Numbered from the stretch's first letter, positions 30,282 to 43,137 are shown. The stretch: 64,000 nucleotides of DNA from Trifolium pratense (GCF_020283565.1 NC_060062.1:32543164-32607163), one strand, 5' to 3'. Notes: generated from the sequence alone by a model not told the origin. Translations and numbers: made by a program.

Positions 30282-31904
30282 TATAATTTTCTATGTTAAG
30301 GACATGTACAATATTTGATAAGGCTATAGCTATGTGCTATAATATAGGATTGTATATATGCTTATGTTATATGGTTATAGATAAGCCTATAAACTATATT
30401 ATATATGATGATTATGATATGATTGGAATTTTTAAGGTAAAGGGTGACAGAAAAGGATGTTTAGGCGTATTAATTTTGTCACATTGGAAACAAAGATGAT
30501 CACATATGGCCAATTTTTGCGTGTTATATGGCCGGTCGAAAATTAAAATGTTTAGCTATAAGAATACATACATTAGATTCAATTCAAGATACTTCTTGGT
30601 TGTTGCCTTTGTAAGAGACATTAAAGTCAATTATTTGAATAAAAATATGTTAGCTGTACTATATAAATAAATAAATAAATAAATAAAAATTGGAGCTCAG
30701 TTTCATGTGTGACTATGGTTAAATTTTTTAAATCCAAGCTTTTTTTTATTTATAAATAAAAGTTTAGGTGAGTTGAATCCGATGAATCGTCGGAATCATA
30801 GAAAATTTTAATACCCAAAGTGATAATATAGATACTTTATACTTACTATCTACCAACTAGATTTTCATATCAACATCCACCGAGAGATCTTAATTCAAGT
30901 TCTTGTAAAATTTGAGTTGAATCCTTGACCGATAGACCAATATAGTTTGACTTAGTCAACATACTTTGACTTTATCATAAATATTTCCTTTGCTCTGTTT
31001 TTACCGCCTAATATGATATGTCATGTATGTTTCATCACATATTACATATGTAAACCTAAAGTATAGTGCCAATTCTGGCATATTGTATAAAATTTGGGTA
31101 CATCTTCAATCATAATATCAAAAGATCAAATTAAATTATATATATAGCTCGTATCTATTTATTTAAAAAATTATTAATAGGGTTGCTATTAGGAAATTTG
31201 CTCTTTCAAAAATTTGTTTTTTAAAATATTAATAGACACAATTTAAATAAAATTGTGCAGGATATAACAAGTAGAAGATGACTAGTCCGGCCTAGAATAA
31301 CACAATTTGCCCGACTAACCATGCTAATAACCTTTGTAGTACTAACACTTCTGATTAAATACATGTCTAGTGCATGTGTCAGTGTTTAATAGTTAATAAC
31401 AAGACTAATTACGCTAGATGAGAACCTTTCTTGTGTTTATTACATTTGATCAATAGAAAGAATGAGTTTTCAAACTCATTTTCATGGATTGAGGAAAGAA
31501 CGAAGAGCTTGTTTGGATGCACGTTTGAATTACTATTCTCACGTCCCAATAGACCATTTTAACCGTGAAAAAATAGAAGCAAACATTTGTCGAGCTAGTT
31601 AAACTCACGTCCACACCATGAAAAAACTACTTTCCAAACACATGCTAATTAAATACTCGAAACAAAAACTAGAACAAACTATCGAGTTTGTCAATTTCTT
31701 TTAAGTATATATAAGAAGAAAAAAAACTATCTTCACCACTCCTTTTGAGCAAGAAAGCAAACTATACTGTGCAACTAAGGAGAAACAATCTCTTCTTTCT
31801 TATCTCCAAAAATGAAAAAATAAGTAAAATGAATGTAATCTAAACTTAAGTTGAGAATTAAGTTTCAATATGACTAATCATGCTCAGTCGTGTTATGTAT
31901 CCTT
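30282..31904. other. Intergenic region between the XLG-like gene and the VAL-like gene
   Basis: AT-rich with a short TAAA tandem near 30665-30690. It should hold the promoter of the gene to its left and the 3' end of the gene to its right. No coding frame or RNA gene seen. Confidence 0.6.
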
Positions 31905-34900
31905 TTACATATCTTCATGATCGGGATGACAATTCAAATCTAATTGTCCCGCGGCACTAGGCTCAACAGCCTCTTTCTGACCACCGTTTAGGCTTACCTC
32001 GTCCATTGAGTTACTTGTATCTTGTCTTGATGCATCACCACTGGTATCTGCTTCACCGCTATGATTCGTTTGATCATTTTGGGGAGCGGCTGCTTCAGAT
32101 TCTGATTGGTTTTTCTTCTTACGCATCATAAGAGTCTTGGACCTGCGCTTCAAAGTTTCGCAGGCAAGGCAAGTGCATGTCGGTTTATGTTTTCCTTGTC
32201 CACTTGGGGATTGAATGCAGACGATACAAGTGCATCCATCACGATGTCTCGGATGTTTTGTGGTGATTCCAGCTGAAGTTGGCTCGTCAAGGTCAGCAAG
32301 ATTGTCTCCTAAAATTGCCATACTTGCAAGAGTATCTAGGTCTTGAAGCTTGTCTTCTTCAATTGAGTTACTCTTTTCTACAATTTTTCGCTTTTTAGAA
32401 GCTGCGGAAGACCATGCACGGCCAGAAAATATAATTAATTATCTACTAATTATCAAGGACAAATAGAACACAAAAGTAGAGTTGAATCAACTAAGCTAAA
32501 GAAAAAGGTGGTTATTGAACCAAGATTCATATCATGAATTGGAAGAATTATTATCAGAATCATTGATCGCATCTCATTATGAATTATATAAATTAATAAT
32601 AAAATATAACATTTTTAAGTAAAGAACATGTAACATCAAAATTACAAGCTGATATATTATATATGAACCATGAAATAATTCAAGATTCACGTCATTAATC
32701 AAACGGCAAAAGAAAAGTGGCTAGCAACACCAAGTTGACTAAAAATGTGGCTCAATACACTAAGTTTAGGGAATGATTCATCAGAATGAATCTGAATTCA
32801 TCACAGTGAATCAGGATTCAAGATGCAATTTATGTGCAAAATAGATACATACTAAGGATTCCTATCAATTTGGTTCAATTTGTATCGAGTCGAGATACGA
32901 CATATATGTATTGTAAGATACTGATAAGCACTAACTAACAGCATTAAATGACTCATATAGGTAGGAACATATTTTCAGTCTCACGTTCGAAAATTTTGCA
33001 ACCATGCCACTACATGGTAGGAAGAGAGAAGATTTATTTCATTGCTCATAAAAATGTATAAGCCTAACAAACATCAAGTTTTGAAAATAACATTAGGAGT
33101 ATGATACTATGAATGAACATAAGACAGCAAGGACTATATCATTGTTGAAATCGACCCACAAATCCACAAAATGTTTAGATATGTAAAAAAATTTGCGCAG
33201 ATGCATGATATACAAAATGAGCATTTAATTGATTTTACTGCAGCATCAACCTCCAACCTTGTTCCGATAAACAAGACTACAACATAGCTTATATAAAAAA
33301 TTGGATGGCAGAATTGTACCTTTTCTGGTTCGCTGAAGATTTTCTTGTTCGTTTGGACCGAGCTGCTCTGATGCAGAACATGGAGAGCTGAAAAACCATC
33401 GTATCTAATAAGAATGACCACGATATAAAACGGATAGTGCTACTGCTAATTGCTAAAAATATGCAAGGTATATATAATCTTACCCAGATGGACAGGCATT
33501 GGTTATAGTTCCCTTTCCGAAAACCGGGGGTTCCTAAATGAAATGAAATACAAGTCAAAAATATAAACCAGGTAACAGAAATTTGAACATGATTCTCGAA
33601 GTCCAAACTATTGGCCCGTTTGTTTTAAATTCTCTAAATATAATTTTTTATATAAATAATTTGGAGATTTACTATTGTTGAAAAAGCATTCAAGTTTTTT
33701 TTTTAAGCAAAAGGATAAATATATTAAATAAAAATATAAAAATACAGAGACTTGGGGGACATTAAACCTGACCCAGCTACAGCCCAAACGGGAATACATC
33801 GTGAGCAAACAAAACTAGGTCAACCAGCCCTAATCAATCATATCAATACAAACACTCATCACAAGCGCAACCCAGCTAACTACGCATGTTAAAATAATTT
33901 ATCATGAATATGGTTAAAAAGCATAGACATCATAAATTATGATTTTCTCTCCCTTCTATTAAAAATGATTTTCTTCAAACGCTAATCAAAATAGCTATTT
34001 TATTTTCAACATAAAAAAATTATTTTTCACGAAAATGATTTTTGAGAATAGCCTACACATAAACAAAACTTGAACATAAAAAATTATTTTTAAAAATTCT
34101 AAAACAAATAGGCCCTATATCAGTCAGTTTCTCACTTACATCATATTCTTCGAATACTTGGTCGTCAATTTGTACAATATTTGGCTTGACATTAGGCGGC
34201 GGACAAAGCAAGTCTTGTGCTTCTTCCCATGTAAGTCTTAACTCCAAAGAATCTTCACTACGAATGTGCAACCTCTTAGTTTTCGTCCCAATCTTGCAAG
34301 TCTTTTTCTTATCTGAAACCGAAACCTGTTGCTGCAATGGACCATTATTCGCCGCCTCCTCACAATGTGCAGTTTTCAGCCAATCAGCAGTTCCATTACC
34401 CAAATGCAGATGTTTTGAATGTCCATTTAAGTAAGGTTCCCTGTTACCTTTCATTGATTGAAGAAGATCAGAAAAACTACTTAACGAGTTCAGATTTTTA
34501 GTTGCACCAGAAACATTTGTATCCTTAGTCGAAATCCCGTTAGAATGAGCAGATGTAGAGTCATCCTGTTTCAATAATAGCCCTTTTAATCATAATTTCA
34601 AAATCAAACGAAGAAGCTATATATAGTATAGGTGAGAATCATGTCATAACCTGCGTATCGGTAGAACCCGATGCTCTTCTAAAACCAAGTACAAATTTTT
34701 CTCCGGAATCTATCCGACTAAATGTCACTGCCACAAAAAAAAGAATCATATCAATCGATGATAACTTTAGATATGTAACGAAACCACGGCCTAGATTGAT
34801 GTATACCAGTATCGCCAGCATTTAACCGCAAGAATTGTATGCACGGGGTCACACCCTCTAATACATACATCCTACTGTTGTTATTAGGCCAAAATCTGAA

Positions 34901-37467
34901 CTGAAAGGTCCACTCGTTCCCCTTTATATCTTGGAACAGTAAAGGGACACCTTCCGATTGATCAATAGGAGGAAGAAAAGCCTGAAAATCATATGCCAAT
35001 TCGTCACGTGTTTTAATTACAGGGGAAGATGACTTTAATAAATAAATAAATAAAAAATCCTCTATAAGAAATAGAGATAAACATCAAAGCATACCTCAGC
35101 ACAAGCTTTTGGGAGAACAAGACGACCAATTCGACCTGCATCACTCGGACTTAACACCTTCTCAAATAAGGGCACTATCTTAGACTTCAAACTGAGATAA
35201 TAATGTTAAGAAAAACTGTTGATGAACCAACTTTGCAAGTTTAATGTAGATGTGTAATTGACCAAAATAATAAGGGCTTGTTTGGAATTTGGATTGACTT
35301 ATTTCAGCTTATCTGTTTGCATAAGTACTTGTGAGACTGTTGGAAAGAGTTTACGGAAACAGCTCAGGACATGTCCATAAGTTGTTTTTAGCTTATGATG
35401 TGTCATAAATAGGACATGTCCATAAGTTGTTTTTAGCTTATGATGTGTCATAAATAGGACATGTCCATAAGTTGTTTTTAGCTTATGATGTGTCATAAAT
35501 AGTTATGAAAACAGGTAATAGCTTATATGAAAAACAATTTGAGTTTATTTTATCTTTTGGTATAAAAACCGCTTATACATAAGCGCTTATATGATAAGCA
35601 CTTATGCTATAAGTGCTGAATTAAGTTGTTTATTTGAACAGAGCCTATATATAAAGGATACTCCCCAGACAATTTCTCCAGCTCTTGATCAGTAATCCTC
35701 GGCCAGTATCGAGAAAGTAACTGATTTTTCCCTTTCACATCAGCAGGTGGTCGACCAATGCGTGGAAGAGAAATCATGCCTTTATTTGTTTCAAGATTCA
35801 ATGTAATACCGGTCTTCGGTTGTTTAGCCAATATGGGGTAAGAATTGTGCCCTTGTTGAGAAATAGAAGATGCTTTACCCTCAAGTTTACCTTCTACAAT
35901 CTCTTTGGCAGAGGGCAGGACACAATTTCTCGATGAGGTTCCAAGAGAAATCTTCAGCGAAAGTGATTCATCTCTACTTTTGGTCTCCCATGTTGGTCTA
36001 TTATTTTCTGATGTAGTAAGTGCTGATAAATGACTAGAATGTTTCATCACATTTAAAAATCCTGTATCAGTTTTGTTGAATCGACAATTAATTTCTTCGC
36101 TTTTTGAACCAATACTCGAAAGCACACCATCTCTTTGAGCTTGTGGCCAAAAGCTTGTTTCACCAGCTTCAGCAGTTTTCCGTAACTGCATAAGGTTTCC
36201 TTTACCAACACGTTCCACCGATAGTCCACCATCAGTATGTTCAGCATATCGATCATTTGCATTGTTTTTAGTTATATGAGCAAACCTATTAGCATTTCCA
36301 GTATCCTGCAATCGTATAAAAACATTCAATAATAGGGATATGTAAAATTTACGTGTCACAATAGAAGAGAATCAAATAACCGAATTTATGGTTGGAAAAT
36401 ATTCAAATTAACCTTACCAGACAAAGCTGGGAAGCCTTAACACAGGTAACACAACCTATGCCACCGAAATCAAGGTACTCGAACAAAGACTTTGATATTA
36501 TACATCCGCAGTGGATAAGCTGCAAAACAATCAAAATAATAGACTTCAACATCAAAGGAGAGAAAGACAATGCTTAAAGAAAATTTAAATACTAAAAAAA
36601 TCATTTTACCTTCTTGCAATTGTTGCATTCCCTCCAACCGGCTTCAAGACGGTGAAATTGATCGCAGAAAACTGAATTCTCATAGGCAAGTCTAAACACA
36701 CAGTATGACAAATTATAAGAATATGTAAACATGATATAGTCAATAAATAAATCATTACTAGTAAAAATGTTTGGCAAGTTTTCATGTGTAAAACAAACAA
36801 GAGAAAATGTCGATTACTACTGCACAAACAAATGCAGGTAAAGTAGCATTATACTGAAAGACGCTACATAAGTTCAATCAAACAATTTAAGAAAATCAAA
36901 TGTTATGCATCATTTTGCAAGAAACATCAGCATGAGTTCAACCAGACAGATAGACATATCATGCAGCTACGCCATCAAGGAATCTCGACCATTGGATGAA
37001 GATCGAACACTCCGTATTTTGACCTTGACTTTAAAAAACAACTTAAAAAATATAAGTCGTCTGATCATCATTTCATCCAAAGGCCGAAATTTGTGACTGC
37101 AGAGAATCCAAATCCTTGAAAAACCCGAAAAAGAAGATGGGTTGAAACTTTTGACTAATCCATAATATGAACTCATAAGACTTAGGTCAAACCCAAATCC
37201 CAAAATCATTTATCAGAAACACAATCCAATAACCCCACGAAAACAATAACAACAAAGTCAAAACCCCAAAATTATAACATTGTGGAATCAAATTTATGAA
37301 AAATTTCAGCTTAAGTAAAAAAGCTAAACTAAAGGAATGAATTATGAAATTTACCCGCATTTGTTGCAGAGTTTTGCAAATCCACCAGAGATCAAAGACC
37401 AACCTTTCTTCCATTCACCAATAGAACTTTCCTTACACAATTTATTCATGCAAACTTCAACCCCCAT
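31905..37467 (-). CDS. VAL: VAL/HSI2-type B3 transcriptional repressor lacking the CW finger
   Basis: Eleven exons by eye, all GT/AG and in frame: 37467-37355, 36691-36610, 36519-36418, 36305-35662, 35191-35095, 34981-34807, 34727-34651, 34565-34140, 33533-33484, 33387-33320, 32401-31905 (2331 bases, 776 residues). Exons 1-3 encode the N-terminal PHD-like zinc region ([30 protein letters not shown]). Exons 5-7 encode the B3 domain ([20 protein letters not shown] to GDTVTFSRID), which binds RY motifs CATGCA. The last exon has the conserved [14 protein letters not shown] and [15 protein letters not shown] zinc cluster and an EAR-type LDLN near the end. VAL proteins recruit Polycomb and deacetylases to silence seed-maturation genes. 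The CW domain expected between exons 9 and 10 (after EPPVFGKGT) is missing: exon 9 joins to a segment with only the last cysteine (SPCSASEQ). Which VAL paralogue it is cannot be decided. Confidence 0.88.
33612..34115. mobile_element. MITE filling intron 8 of the VAL-like gene
   Basis: Left end GGCCCGTTTGTTTTAAATTC and right end (reverse complement) GGGCCTATTTGTTTTAGAAT form terminal inverted repeats, in intron 33534-34139. The ends resemble Harbinger/hAT-type MITEs. The flanking trinucleotide is TAT- or TTA-like but not exact. A stretch around 33690-33890 reads like unrelated inserted sequence. Confidence 0.5.
35274..35645. mobile_element. MITE in intron 5 region of the VAL-like gene with internal tandem repeat
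   Basis: Ends GGGCTTGTTTGGAATTTGG and, reversed, GGCTCTGTTCAAATAAACAA, both followed by ACTTATT/GCTTAT-type sequence, form imperfect terminal inverted repeats typical of a common dicot hAT/Harbinger-type MITE. Inside, a 48-bp unit containing AGGACATGTCCATAAGTTG is repeated three times at about 35367-35505. It sits in the intron preceding the first B3 exon (35192-35661). Confidence 0.6.
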
Positions 37468-37767
37468 TGATCACAATCCGAATTAAATCAAAGTCAAAAC
37501 CCTAAATATCAAAAAATCACTTAACCCCTTTTCTTCACACCTGAAAAATAAAAAACTCGAATTTCACTCAAATAACACAATCCACTGCAAGGAAAAATCA
37601 ACACAAATTAGATTAGATTATCAGTTCCATGATTTAAAGATTCAAGATTAAGAACAAAAACAGAATATAACAGAGCAAAACAGAACAACATAAACAAAAA
37701 CAAAAAAACAACCTTAAAAAGAAAAAGAGAAACAACCCAGTAGAGTATTGTATGTGATGATAGAAAC

Positions 37768-38074
37768 CATGCAGATAGAAAGAGAGAAAGAGGGCTGTGC
37801 TGCGTTGTGTATACGTTAATTGATGTTTGATTTGGAGAAAAACAACATTGAAGTGAAGAAGAAGAAGAAGAAGAAGAAGAAAAGAGGAAAAAGTGAATAT
37901 GAATGGAACAATAACATGGTAACCGTAATTACTGTGAGAGAAGAAAAGGGTGTGAAGAGTTTTTATAGAGAGAGAATAAGTGCATGCAAAATGCATAACA
38001 CATAGAAACACGATATATATACACGCACGCATAGATAGATAGAGATAAAGATATGTAGTGCAAAAATGCATGCA
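37768..38074 (-). promoter_or_regulatory. Upstream region of the VAL-like gene with RY motifs and a TATA-like site
   Basis: Three CATGCA cores lie 300-610 bases upstream of the ATG: 37768-37773, 37983-37988 (within TGCATGCA) and 38069-38074 (within ATGCATGCAT). A TATATATA run is at about 38014-38021. A (GAA)n tract at 37855-37881 (CTT on the transcript) is probably in the 5' untranslated region. CATGCA is the RY core bound by VAL B3 domains. Confidence 0.45.
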
Positions 38075-38984
38075 TAACATAACAATTCAATGCATTGCAT
38101 AATCATTGGTATGGTATTGTTTCACACCGTTTACTTTACCTTATTTTTTCATTCATTCAGGTTTTTTTCTTTGTCTCTTCTTTCTCTGCTTTTTGTAATG
38201 TTACCCAATGCTATGCTACTGGTTTTCTAGGTTGACTCTGCCTGCCTCCTTTTTGCCTTTGGTTAGAAAATATTATATTTTTTTGACTAATAGAAAATAT
38301 TTTATTTGTAAAACAAATAAAAAATAATTATATCTTGATGTAATTGTAATTAATAATTATTAATTTTTTTTTAAAACTCGGTATCCGATACTAGAACTGA
38401 CTAATCCAAGGGGATCAATCCACCACCCACTTGCATGGGCCTCGTTTAAAGCTAGAGTTTTTTTTTTACTATGTATAAACTAGTCCGCCGAAATTGACAC
38501 TAGAAGGAAGCGAACTTTAGAGGTACACACTCCAAGGTCTCAAGCCAACATCAATAGACCAACCCAATTGGGTTAATAATTAATTTTTTTATTTTTTTAA
38601 TTACAAGGGTTAATAATTAATTATTATTAATTAAATATTGTCAAAAAAATTATTATTAATTAAATTAATATTTATAGTGTTAAAAAAATTATATTAGATA
38701 AGGTACACCTCATCCAGAGTCGTAGTCGGGAAGAACCACAAACTCATTGATGATTGTTGAAAGTTTCAGATTTTAAAGTCTACTTCTCTCAAAGTTTCAG
38801 GTGTGATTAATCTTCATCTTGTTAATTTCTATATTCAATAGCTCAATATATTTAGAGCAAAAGTTTTGGATTTAATTAAGCCTTTGTTAGTGGAGACATT
38901 AAAAAAATTGTTAATTAATGGAGAATGAAATCGATGTCCTCGAATTAGTCGGTTTTGGAACAAATACCAAATTCAAAATATATA
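38075..38984. other. Intergenic region upstream of the VAL-like gene
   Basis: AT-rich, with a TAATTATTAATTAA-type low-complexity tract near 38330-38690. No gene or defined element seen. Confidence 0.55.
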
Positions 38985-39282
38985 CTCCCCCGTCCTAAAT
39001 TATAAGGGAAAAAAACATTTTTTTTTGTTCAAAATTATAAGAGAAAAAATCATTTTCAAAAATGTTTTTTCCTTATTTTCATAAAATTAAATGCAAATTA
39101 CATTTAATTTCTTCTCTCTCATTTTCTCAATAAACAACAACCAATAAAAATTGTTTTTACATCTTCCTATTCAACTTATTCCAAGAAAAACCCACGATAA
39201 CATACTCCAAATTCTCATATTTTACCTTTTCTTAATAAGTATGATTTTTTTTATTTTCCCTTATAATTTGGGATGAAGGGAG
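38985..39282. mobile_element. Stowaway-like (Tc1/mariner) MITE
   Basis: Starts CTCCCCCGTCCTAAATTATAAG and its complement ends at CTTATAATTTGGGATGAAGGGAG; both ends abut TA (38983-38984 and 39283-39284). CTCCCTCCGTCC-type ends with TA duplication are the Stowaway signature. 298 bp, non-coding. Confidence 0.85.
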
Positions 39283-39683
39283 TATTTTATATACAATTGG
39301 TAAATTAAATATATATTCAATATAAGAAATTATGGATGAATATCAAGTCTATTGTTTAATCAGCACTATCTACAAATGGAAGGCATTAAATATACGAATC
39401 TAAATATAAAAAATAAAAAAACAAAAGTGTTATGATTGTACTATGTTAGGATTAAAGAAAATCAATTGCATATATATGCTTATAAAATACTGACACTAAA
39501 AATATTAGTTTTAAATTTTGAATAAAATAAAAATAAAACACAAAGTCAAACAGTTAGAAAAAAATAATATGGCTCAAAAAAGTAAATAATACTACATAAA
39601 CGTGTAGAGTAGCGTGGGGCGGTTTATATTCTTTATATATAAGGCAATAAAAAAACTTATAGCACCAAATATTAAGAACTTTA

Positions 39684-40618
39684 GGGCCCGTTTGGTGCAC
39701 AGGATAAGAAACAGGATAGGATAACTAGATCATATCCTGTCTCAATCCAGTGTTTGGTGACACAACAGGATATGATAAGTTAATCCTATCCTGTCTCTCT
39801 AGTTAAAATTCTTATCCTGAATTTGAGCTGGGTTACCAACAGGATAGGATAAGAAAAAAAAAATACTGATTTATTCTATAAAATATATTTTAAAATAAAA
39901 AATGAAAATTAATAAAATATAAATAATAAAATAATTTGATAGTAAATTAATAATAAAATAATTCATTTTTAAATATAAAAAAATGTGATTTTCTCACAAG
40001 GGCAATTATGTAATTTAAATAATCTAAAAAATCGAAATTCTACTAAAATTACAATATTTTAAAGTAAAATAATTATTAAAAAATTCTACTTAATTTAAAT
40101 TTTATAACAAATTAAATATAATTATTTTGCGATGGTAATTTTATTATTTACGTATGAGATATATATTTATTTAGGTTATCTAACATGTATATATCATTGA
40201 GTTTTTTTTTTAAATGTAATATATCATTGAGTTATTTATTTGATCACGATTCATATAAAAAATTAAGCTTGATTATTTTCTCATGATTTTGATTTAAAAT
40301 TATATAAAGGTATTTGATTACTTAATTATATTTTTTATTTATAAAATTCAAAGTATTACAAAATAATTTTTAAAAAATAACAATTCTTTTACAAGGGTAA
40401 TTTTGTCATTTAAATATGTTATACATGTTATCATATTATTATGAGTTAGTATGTATTAAAAATATTATATAATAATTATCATATTTGTTATCCTGTGTGC
40501 ACCAAACACAGGATAGGATAACTAAGGATCACTGTTATCCTGCTGATATCATATCATATCCTTATCCTGTTGTATATCCTATCCTATCACTATCCTATCC
40601 TGCGCACCAAACAGGCCC
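39684..40618. mobile_element. PIF/Harbinger-like non-autonomous element
   Basis: Terminal inverted repeats GGGCCCGTTTGGTGCACAGG and, reversed, GGGCCTGTTTGGTGCGCAGG, with TTA on both sides (39681-39683 and 40619-40621). A 3-bp TTA duplication and GGGCC-GTTTGG ends identify the Harbinger superfamily. Subterminal GATAGGATA/TATCCTATCC repeats occur at both ends. The AT-rich middle has no transposase; 935 bp. Confidence 0.88.
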
Positions 40619-40621
40619 TTA

Positions 40622-41578
40622 ATATAATGAAACACGGACAATACATGCATTGTATAGTGGTGGGATAATGAATATATTGGGTTAAAATGGTTAATGATCT
40701 CTTTAAAAATAAATCACTTAAAAAACTTTAAGTTCGATTTTTGTTAAGAATAATTTTTTTGCCAGATTTTATTAAAGGGTTAAATACTAAAGAAAATAAA
40801 ACTTATAGTGGTGGATATAAATTCTTTTCGTAATTAGTTAACAAAAGATAGACTATAATATAATTAGTGAAATATTTTCATAAGGTCAAAAGTTTTTTTT
40901 TAACAAATAAAAATGGGACATATTAAAATACCAACAGAGTAGTCACTTCGGCACAAGGTTTATCGAAAGAGACTACGATAGTTTACAAAAGTGTCAATTG
41001 ATGAAACAACATGAATAAGAGATTAGTTATTGCTCAAACAGATAAACGGGCTCGACCACCAACTATGGTCGTTTGTGACTAGATTAGTGTTCTTTGCCTT
41101 CATTTAACAAAATAGTAGAGTTTGACTTTGTCCCGCAGTTGAGGTGAGGACTTTTCAAATTTTTTGAATAATATATGGTTTCTTTCATTTCACACAACCC
41201 AAACACATATGAGTCGCATAAAGGAGCGGCATGCTTTCTGACAACCTCATGAATAGATAAATCGAAGAATGTGTGCTAATAGATTTTGATTATCCACCGA
41301 CGTAACACCAAATTTAATCCACGTACAACCGAACCATCGTCTAAAGAGACATTATAAGGTCAAAAGTTATTAGACATTCATTAGTAAAATATTTTCCTTT
41401 GCAAGGTTAACATAGCTCAATTGCAGTCCACATACATCCTCTGAATACATGCATGGTAAAATTAATATTGAGTCCAAATAAGTAGTATAACGAAAATAAA
41501 ATTACACAATATTAATAATTGACACCGATGAAATTAATATTAAAAGAGGTTTGAAGTAATTAAGGTGATCCCTTAGCG
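40622..41578. other. Intergenic AT-rich stretch
   Basis: No reading frame, repeat array or RNA gene recognised between the Harbinger-like element and the LINE fragment. Confidence 0.5.
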
Positions 41579-42748
41579 CCGTTACTTTTTCTCCTGGTGG
41601 TAGAGGGGCTGGGTACGTTACTGAGAAACGTGGTGGAACTAAGCGGTTCAAACCGTTTCGTGTTGCCGTGTTGGAAGGGATGGTGTTTCGGTCTCCATTT
41701 CACAGTATGCTGACGACACACTCTGTATTGTGGACTTTAAAGGCGGTTCTACGTGGTTTTGAGATGGCGTCGGGCTTGAAGGTTAATTTCTAGAAGAGTT
41801 TCTTGATAGGTGTGTGAATGTATCTGATGATTTTCTGGATATGACGACGGATTTTCTCAATTGTCGAAGGGGTTCAATTCCCTTCAAGTATCTTGGGTTG
41901 CCGGTGGGGGCTAACCCGCGTAAATTGTCCACATGGGAGAGCCCATGCTGACTGCAATCATGGGTTGGTGGTTGGGGAAATAAATATGTCAGCTTGGGCG
42001 GCCGCATAGTCTTGATTAATGTGGTTCTAAGTGCTATACCGATTTTGTACCTGTCTTTTTTGAAAATGCTAGTGAAAGTATGGAAAGAGGTAGTGAAGAT
42101 CCAACCCTGGTTCTTATGGGGTGGTTTATCTAACAGGAGCAAAATTTGTTGGGTAAGTTGGAACGATATTTGTAAACCAAAGAGGAAGGTTGGCCTGGGT
42201 ATAAGAGACCTCCGCTTAATTAATGCAAGCCTATTGGCTAAATGGAGGTGGAAACTGTTGTCTCCTGATAATAATGTGTGGAAAGATATTGTTGTAGCGA
42301 GATATGGGCAGCATGTAATTGGTAAAGGAAATCTTGGGATCACGACACCTCCTCGTTTGGCTTCCCAATGGTGGAGGGATATATGTCATTTGGATAAAGA
42401 TTCAAATTGGTTTTCCGAAGCGATGGAGAGGAGAGTAGCTCCATGATTTTCTCAGTTTCTGCCATCAAATAGGGGTGATATGTGGGTGTGGCGTGCGAAT
42501 AGGGAAGATGGTTTTTCGGTTAAAGATTGATATGCTTTGCTGGAAAATGCTCCCAGTGTCCATCGTGTTTTGGATTCGGATGAAGAACTTGCGTTTAAAA
42601 GTTTATGGAAGTGTGGGGCGCCGTCAAAGGTGTGTGCTTTCTCTTGGCAATTGATGTTGGACCAGCTTCAAACCAAAGACAATCTGCGGAGGAGTGGGGT
42701 GTTACTGCATCAAACTACAAATTGTGTGTTTTGTGCTGTGGATGTTGA
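41579..42748 (+). pseudogene. LINE (L1-type) reverse transcriptase fragment, left part
   Basis: Interrupted frames encode the C-terminal half of a plant LINE reverse transcriptase: the catalytic QYADDTLCIV at 41703-41732 with YADD at 41706-41717, then KAVLRGFEMASGLKVNF, FKYLGLPVG-like sequence, WFLWGGLSNRSKICWVSW, KVGLGIRDLRLINASLLAKW, and the start of the reverse transcriptase zinc-binding domain (WKCGAPSKVCAFSW, CVFC). Several stops and frameshifts are present, and the 5' half is missing, so it is a dead, 5'-truncated copy. It is cut at 42748 by the LTR element and resumes at 49067. Confidence 0.85.
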
Positions 42749-43135
42749 TGTTGAATATTTTGGATCTACTTTAATTATTTATTTAAAATATAATTAAAAG
42801 TGTATAATATCAAATACAATTACTTGTCATGTTTAATATAAGGCTTAATGTGAATGGGCCGTGATGGGTTGGGCCGTTCTTTCTAGTCAGCCTATTGAGA
42901 GGTCCCTGCCTCCACTGATGAGTATAAATTCTAGCCATCCCATTAAGCTAGACACACTGAAAAAACATAACACGCATAAGGACTCATCAGTAAGAGGTAG
43001 AAGCACCGTCTCAACTCTCTTACTCTCTCAGATCCGCTGTCATTCCAGGTACACCGTTCCCATATACTCTCTTTTATAACAATATGCTATAACTTGTATC
43101 TATTGATCTAAGGTTATTATATTTAAATTCTTTCA
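42749..43135 (+). repeat. 5' LTR of the LARD-like element
   Basis: 387 bp. TATAAAT at 42923-42929 is a plausible TATA box. A perfect 10-bp inverted repeat ACTGATGAGT (42914-42923) / ACTCATCAGT (42982-42991) surrounds the probable transcription start. Confidence 0.9.
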
Positions 43136-43137
43136 AT

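Noticed and set aside
34186..34434. Plus-strand frame of 82 codons
   Set aside because: Shadow of the coding exon 34140-34565 of the VAL-like gene on the opposite strand.
35299..35496. Repetitive peptide frame [15 protein letters not shown]
   Set aside because: Reflects the 48-bp tandem repeat of an intronic MITE on the strand of the VAL-like gene; lies within its intron.
42914..42991. Hammerhead-ribozyme-like CTGATGA in the LTR of the non-coding element (retrozyme idea)
   Set aside because: CTGATGAG is present, but no stem II closes directly before a GAAA and the cleavage-site stem is not found. The motif is instead one arm of a 10-bp inverted repeat beside the TATA box. The element is also far longer than known retrozymes.
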